Below, one piece after another: positions 62,159 through 64,000 of a DNA stretch of 64,000 nucleotides. The position numbers and the translations under genes are program-made. Position 1 is the first letter of the stretch, and each line of letters starts with the position of its first letter. The DNA is from Roseinatronobacter sp052379845 (GTDB lineage Bacteria > Pseudomonadota > Alphaproteobacteria > Rhodobacterales > Rhodobacteraceae): the NCBI GenBank assembly GCA_052379845.1, contig JBQTCF010000008.1, one strand, 5' to 3'. A model generated the notes under the pieces. That model did no database searches. It was not told where the DNA came from and worked only from the letters and a program-made list of their open reading frames with translations.

Positions 62159-62905
62159 ATGACGCCACTTGTAGATATCCGCAATATCTCGATCGCTTTT
62201 GGCGGGGTTCAGGCGGTCGACAATGTGTCAATCGACCTTTATCCCGGCGAAGTGGTGGGGCTGCTGGGTCATAACGGCGCAGGCAAATCCACGCTGATCA
62301 AGATCCTGTCAGGGGCCTATAAGGCTGATAGCGGGGAAATCTGGATTGATGGCAAACGCGCCACGATCAACAGCCCCCGCGATGCGCGCGCGCATAATAT
62401 CGAAACCATCCACCAGACCTTGGCCTTGGCCGACAACCTGCCTGCGCCTGCAAACCTGTTTCTGGGGCGCGAATTGCGCACCATGTTCGGGTTTCTGGAT
62501 GACAGCCGCATGGAGGCCGAAACCACCAAAATCATGGCGCGGCTGAACCCCAATTTCAAGAAAATTGCGGAACCTGTCAGTGCCTTGTCAGGGGGTCAGC
62601 GCCAGTCTGTGGCAATTGCGCGCGCGGTCTATTTCAATGCTCGTATCCTGATCATGGACGAACCCACTGCAGCCCTTGGCGTGCATGAAACCAAGATGGT
62701 GGCCGATCTGATTATGGAACTGAAGGCCCAGGGGCTTGGCATTTTCCTGATCAGCCATGACACCCGCGAAATGATGGAATTGTGCGACCGGGTGTCTGTG
62801 ATGAAAAACGGCCAGCTTATCGGCACCGAACGGGTCGAGGATGTGACCGAAGATGACATTCTGTCGATGATCATCATGGGCAAGAAAGCAGAAAAAGCGG
62901 CATGA
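62159..62905 (+). CDS. xylG: XylG, xylose ABC transporter ATPase (single domain)
   Basis: A 248-residue ATPase with Walker A GHNGAGKSTLIKIL near residue 40, signature LSGGQRQSVAIARAVYF near residue 142, and Walker B ILIMDEPTAALGV near residue 162. It contains a single ABC unit, whereas the enterobacterial XylG has two fused units. It is coupled to xylB by ATGA. Confidence 0.92.
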   Translation: MTPLVDIRNISIAFGGVQAVDNVSIDLYPGEVVGLLGHNGAGKSTLIKILSGAYKADSGEIWIDGKRATINSPRDARAHNIETIHQTLALADNLPAPANLFLGRELRTMFGFLDDSRMEAETTKIMARLNPNFKKIAEPVSALSGGQRQSVAIARAVYFNARILIMDEPTAALGVHETKMVADLIMELKAQGLGIFLISHDTREMMELCDRVSVMKNGQLIGTERVEDVTEDDILSMIIMGKKAEKAA

Positions 62906-64000
62906 TGTATCTGGGATTGGACCTTGGCACATCCGGCCTGAAGGGGCTTGTCATTGATGACAGCGGCGCAGTGCAGGCCGAAGCCACCGCGCCCCTGAAT
63001 GTCGCGCGCCCCGCGCCGGGCTGGTCCGAACAAAACCCCGCTGACTGGATCGCAGCAGCGGGAACGGTGCTGCGCGCCTTGTCGGACAAGGTGGACATGG
63101 GCGCGGTCGCGGGCATTGGCCTGTCGGGGCATATGCATGGCGCAACGGTGCTGGATGCGTCTGACAAGGTGCTGCGCCCCTGCATTTTATGGAATGACAC
63201 CCGCGCCCATGCGCAGGCGGCGGCGCTGGATGCCGACCCGCAGTTTCGCGCGGTCAGTGGCAATATTGTCTTTCCGGGGTTTACCGCGCCGAAACTGGTC
63301 TGGATGGCGGATGAAGAACCCGACCTGTTCGCGCAAGCGGCCAAGGTATTGTTGCCAAAGGACTATCTGCGGCTGTGGTTGACTGGCGCGCATGTGGCCG
63401 AAATGTCGGATGCGGCGGGCACAAGCTGGCTGGATGTGGGCGCGCGCGACTGGTCTGATGATCTTCTGGCGGCCACCGGATTGACGCGCGACCATATGCC
63501 CGCCCTTGTCGAAGGGTCCGCGCCGTCTGGCGGGTTGCGGGCCAAACTTGCGCAGGACTTCGGCTTGCGCGCGGGCATTCCAGTGGCAGGCGGGGCAGGG
63601 GACAATGCCGCAACCGCCATCGGGCTGGGCATCGCGCGGGGCGGTCAGGGTTTCGTCAGCCTTGGCACATCGGGCGTGCTGTTTGCCGCAACGGACGGCT
63701 ACGCACCCGCGCCTGAAACGGCCGTGCATACATTTTGCCACGCGCTTCCGGACACATGGCATCAGATGGGCGTTATTCTGGCTGCCACGGATGCGCTGAA
63801 CTGGTTTGCAGGGATCGCGGGCGCAAGTGCCGCCGAGTTGACAGCCAATCTGGGCGGCTTGCAGGCCCCCGGTCAGGCGCTGTTTCTGCCCTATCTGGGC
63901 GGTGAACGCACGCCCTTGAATGATGCGGGCATTCGCGGGGCGTTCATCGGGCTGGGGCACGCGACCGACCGCGCCGCCGCCACCCGCGCCGTAATGGAAG
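62902..64000 (+). CDS. xylB: XylB, xylulokinase (partial, runs off the right edge)
   Basis: At least 366 residues of a FGGY-family kinase that phosphorylates D-xylulose. The ATP/sugar-binding start YLGLDLGTSGLKGLVIDDSG, the xylulose-recognition VAGIGLSGHMHGATVLD near residue 72, and the Gly-rich GGAGDNAATAIGLGIARGG near residue 231 are visible. The 3' end lies outside the window. A xylose isomerase gene would be expected next. Confidence 0.93.
   Translation, partial: MMYLGLDLGTSGLKGLVIDDSGAVQAEATAPLNVARPAPGWSEQNPADWIAAAGTVLRALSDKVDMGAVAGIGLSGHMHGATVLDASDKVLRPCILWNDTRAHAQAAALDADPQFRAVSGNIVFPGFTAPKLVWMADEEPDLFAQAAKVLLPKDYLRLWLTGAHVAEMSDAAGTSWLDVGARDWSDDLLAATGLTRDHMPALVEGSAPSGGLRAKLAQDFGLRAGIPVAGGAGDNAATAIGLGIARGGQGFVSLGTSGVLFAATDGYAPAPETAVHTFCHALPDTWHQMGVILAATDALNWFAGIAGASAAELTANLGGLQAPGQALFLPYLGGERTPLNDAGIRGAFIGLGHATDRAAATRAVME

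Overview
The window looks like DNA from a purple, bacteriochlorophyll-a-producing alphaproteobacterium of the Rhodobacteraceae (Rhodobacter/Roseobacter lineage). The reasons are the high GC content, the spheroidenone-type crtA-crtI-crtB set, the PpsR/PpaA regulators, the bchFNBHLM-lhaA-puhABC superoperon order, and intergenic motifs I recall from this family. No tRNA, rRNA or CRISPR was seen. The most notable point is genomic context. A complete repABC replication and partition cassette (44.9-48.4 kb) lies about 12 kb from the photosynthesis genes, so the gene cluster probably sits on a plasmid or chromid.

Layout. (1) 0.26-33.2 kb is most of a photosynthesis gene cluster. The left-facing block is bchO-bchD-bchI-crtA, with crtI-crtB diverging from it. 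tspO, idi and the left-facing series bchE-bchJ-bchG-pucC-like-bchP follow, then ppsR and ppaA. The right-facing superoperon is bchF-N-B-H-L-M-lhaA-puhA-B-C-orf98-acsF-puhE-hemA, followed by cycA. Six perfect TGT-N12-ACA (PpsR/CrtJ) sites lie in the crtA/crtI, bchG, bchE and ppaA/bchF promoter regions. An FNR-type site precedes bchE, the oxygen-independent cyclase. pufBALMC, bchCXYZ and crtCDEF are not in the window and probably lie beyond the left edge or elsewhere.

(2) 33.3-36.2 kb is an unusual left-facing trio: a cobalamin-binding PpaA/AerR-like protein, a miniature PpsR-like protein (N-terminal PAS-like domain plus a degenerate Fis-type HTH, without the two central PAS domains), and a guanine-deaminase-like amidohydrolase. 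It looks like a second, derived PpsR/PpaA pair and is my best candidate for an undescribed system.

(3) 36.4-44.8 kb is accessory: a UbiB/ABC1 kinase-like protein, a tandem-HTH LysR regulator with a DUF1932 dehydrogenase, a cardiolipin-synthase-like enzyme, a MetE-like methyltransferase, a transglutaminase-like protein, a DeoR-like gene remnant and a DUF188 protein.

(4) 44.8-48.4 kb is repABC, with two 18-bp palindromes sharing TTGTCCGCGGACAA at the two ends of repC (candidate centromeres).

(5) 48.8-64.0 kb holds two sugar-uptake systems. The first is an ABC importer of unknown sugar with a GntR regulator, hydrolase, TIM-barrel isomerase and Gfo/Idh dehydrogenase. The second is a D-xylose regulon (ROK repressor, xylF-xylH-xylG-xylB, the last running off the end), with an FG-GAP/UnbV-type secreted protein beside it.

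An approximately 95-bp interspersed repeat recurs at five places (near 7.4, 8.1, 41.6, 44.0 and 56.6 kb). Its stems differ between copies but mostly keep pairing, and four of the five copies abut a stop codon, so it may be a mobile terminator-like element.
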